Shown here piece by piece: positions 5,866 through 6,955 of a stretch of 6,955 nt of DNA. The translations under genes and the position numbers were made by a program. Under the pieces are notes generated by a model. It did not search any database, had not been told where the DNA came from, and was given only the letters and a program-made list of their open reading frames with translations. Origin of the DNA: Deltaproteobacteria bacterium (GTDB lineage: Bacteria; Desulfobacterota; Desulfobulbia; Desulfobulbales; VMSU01); NCBI GenBank assembly GCA_024274995.1, contig JAJSAA010000123.1:1-6955 (forward strand), written 5' to 3'. The first letter of the stretch is position 1; each line of letters opens with the position of its first letter.

Positions 5866-6955
5866 CTAATTGGCAGAGGCCAGATAATCCCGGATGGCCC
5901 GGGCAATAGTCTCTATAATTTCGCGGAATGCCTCCTCCTCACGTTCCAGCATAGTAACTCTAATACCATCCAGATCAGTGGCAAATGAGGTTAAAGGTAC
6001 CGTGCAGATTCCAGTAGAGCCCAGAAGATAATAGACAAAGCGCTTATCCAGGGAGACCCCGCATTGATTAACCAGCACCTCCACCTTATGACGAACCTCA
6101 TTGTTGGCGATGGGCAGAGTCTGCTCGTGATTGAGGCGGCCGGGAACAAAGGCGATACTCAGATAGAAGGCCCCGTTGGTACGGTTTACCATGATACCGT
6201 CCACTCTATTGAGACAGTCATAAGCGATATTGGAATAGCGCTCATAACGATCAATACGCTCCTGAAGATAGCCTTGATAAAGCGGATGTCTGATTAACTC
6301 CGGCAGGACAAGCTGCGGCAGAGTAGTTGAACAGACCTCCAGCATCTTGGCATTCAACACCGAATTTATATATTTTTCAAATATTGGACTTTGATGGCCG
6401 TTATAAACCTCTATCCACCCACAGCGGCCGCCGGGCCAAGGCATCTCCTTAGAGAGACCACGCATGGCGATGGCGGGCACATCGCCGATAAGATCGGATA
6501 ATGGCAGAGTTTTAAAGCCGTTGTAGACGATGTTCAAATAGACTTCATCACAGATAACAAAGAGATCATACTTACGGGCCAGCTCCACCATACCACGCAG
6601 GATATCCTCTGGATATACCGCCCCGGTAGGATTATCCGGGTTAATAATCAGGACGGCCACCACTGCCGGATTATATTTTATGCGTTTTTCCAGATCATCA
6701 AGGTCCGGATACCACATATTGTTAGGATCAAGGCGATAGGTAACCGGCCGATCTCCGGCATGAGCTGCCTCAGCCGAGGAGTGTGCGGTATAACTCGGCG
6801 AGGGCATAACCACCCTGGCAGTACGTTTAAGCATGCCATAGATATTGCTGATAGCATCGCCTAAACCGTTAAAAAAAATTATATCATTCGGCGTAATCTG
6901 AGCTCCGCCCCGCTGGTTAGTAAGCTCCACCAAATACTCTCTTGTAGCCAAAACC
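5866..6955 (-). CDS. Pyridoxal-phosphate-dependent aminotransferase, class I/II (5' end outside window)
   Basis: Fold-type I aminotransferase, probably moving an amino group between an amino acid and a 2-oxo acid in the cytoplasm. Numbered from codon 6951-6949: FFNGLGDAI (26-34) is the cofactor phosphate loop region; SPSYTAHSS (51-59) follows; NPDNPTG (104-110) is the conserved Asn motif; CDEVY (134-138) has the Asp that contacts the pyridine nitrogen; SKEMPWPGGRCGW (167-179) has the Schiff-base lysine Lys168; and IRVTMLE (330-336) has the substrate-carboxylate Arg331. The apparent first codon, 6951-6949, is TTG inside an open frame that continues to the window edge. The family usually has about 390-430 residues, so some 40-70 N-terminal residues are missing from view. 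The substrate cannot be told; an alanine- or aspartate-type enzyme is plausible. It ends 150 bases before fliD, with no clear terminator between, and is functionally unrelated to the flagellar genes. Confidence 0.92.
   Translation of the reverse strand, partial: VLATREYLVELTNQRGGAQITPNDIIFFNGLGDAISNIYGMLKRTARVVMPSPSYTAHSSAEAAHAGDRPVTYRLDPNNMWYPDLDDLEKRIKYNPAVVAVLIINPDNPTGAVYPEDILRGMVELARKYDLFVICDEVYLNIVYNGFKTLPLSDLIGDVPAIAMRGLSKEMPWPGGRCGWIEVYNGHQSPIFEKYINSVLNAKMLEVCSTTLPQLVLPELIRHPLYQGYLQERIDRYERYSNIAYDCLNRVDGIMVNRTNGAFYLSIAFVPGRLNHEQTLPIANNEVRHKVEVLVNQCGVSLDKRFVYYLLGSTGICTVPLTSFATDLDGIRVTMLEREEEAFREIIETIARAIRDYLASAN

Noticed and set aside
6484..6491. GCCGATAA on the plus strand, like a sigma-28 -10 box
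   Set aside because: No TAAA lies 15-16 bases upstream and it sits within the codons for Leu-Ile-Gly-Asp of the aminotransferase, so it is probably chance.
6871..6878. Run of eight A (T on the coding strand) in the aminotransferase
   Set aside because: It encodes the conserved Phe-Phe before Asn-Gly-Leu-Gly in an intact frame; shifting it would only destroy the enzyme, so there is no sign of a switch.

Overview
The window carries seven genes, all read from the minus strand, so transcription runs from high to low coordinates. Dissimilatory-type ATP sulfurylase (Sat) next to a Gram-negative-style flagellar filament cluster and shikimate-pathway aroB suggests a flagellated sulfate-reducing or sulfur-disproportionating bacterium. 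The old Deltaproteobacteria (Desulfobacterota), perhaps a Desulfobulbales member, fit best. The lineage is inferred from protein style only.

Right part (about 5866-6955): the C-terminal ~360 residues of a fold-type I PLP aminotransferase whose start lies outside the window. Next is a 150-base gap with a clear sigma-28 (FliA-type) flagellar promoter: TAAA, 16 bases, then a perfect GCCGATAA.

Middle (2796-5715): a compact late flagellar operon in the order fliD (filament cap), fliS (flagellin chaperone), a small FliT/FlgN-like gene with a TTG start, and flaG. These genes cap the filament, escort flagellin and FliD to the export gate, and tune filament length. FliS has an unusual C-terminal extension that contains a run of nine C. 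Loss of one C would join fliS in frame to the FliT-like reading frame.

Left part (1-2517): a gap of about 280 bases with a possible flagellar operon terminator, a G-rich tract and a candidate promoter, followed by sat (sulfate activation to APS). Sat ends at a strong intrinsic terminator. aroB (3-dehydroquinate synthase) begins only about 40 bases beyond this hairpin, with no visible promoter in between. Bases 1-62 hold no gene that can be supported.

No clearly new system is visible. The points most worth checking are the C9 tract and tail in fliS, the sat terminator in front of aroB, and the fliD promoter.
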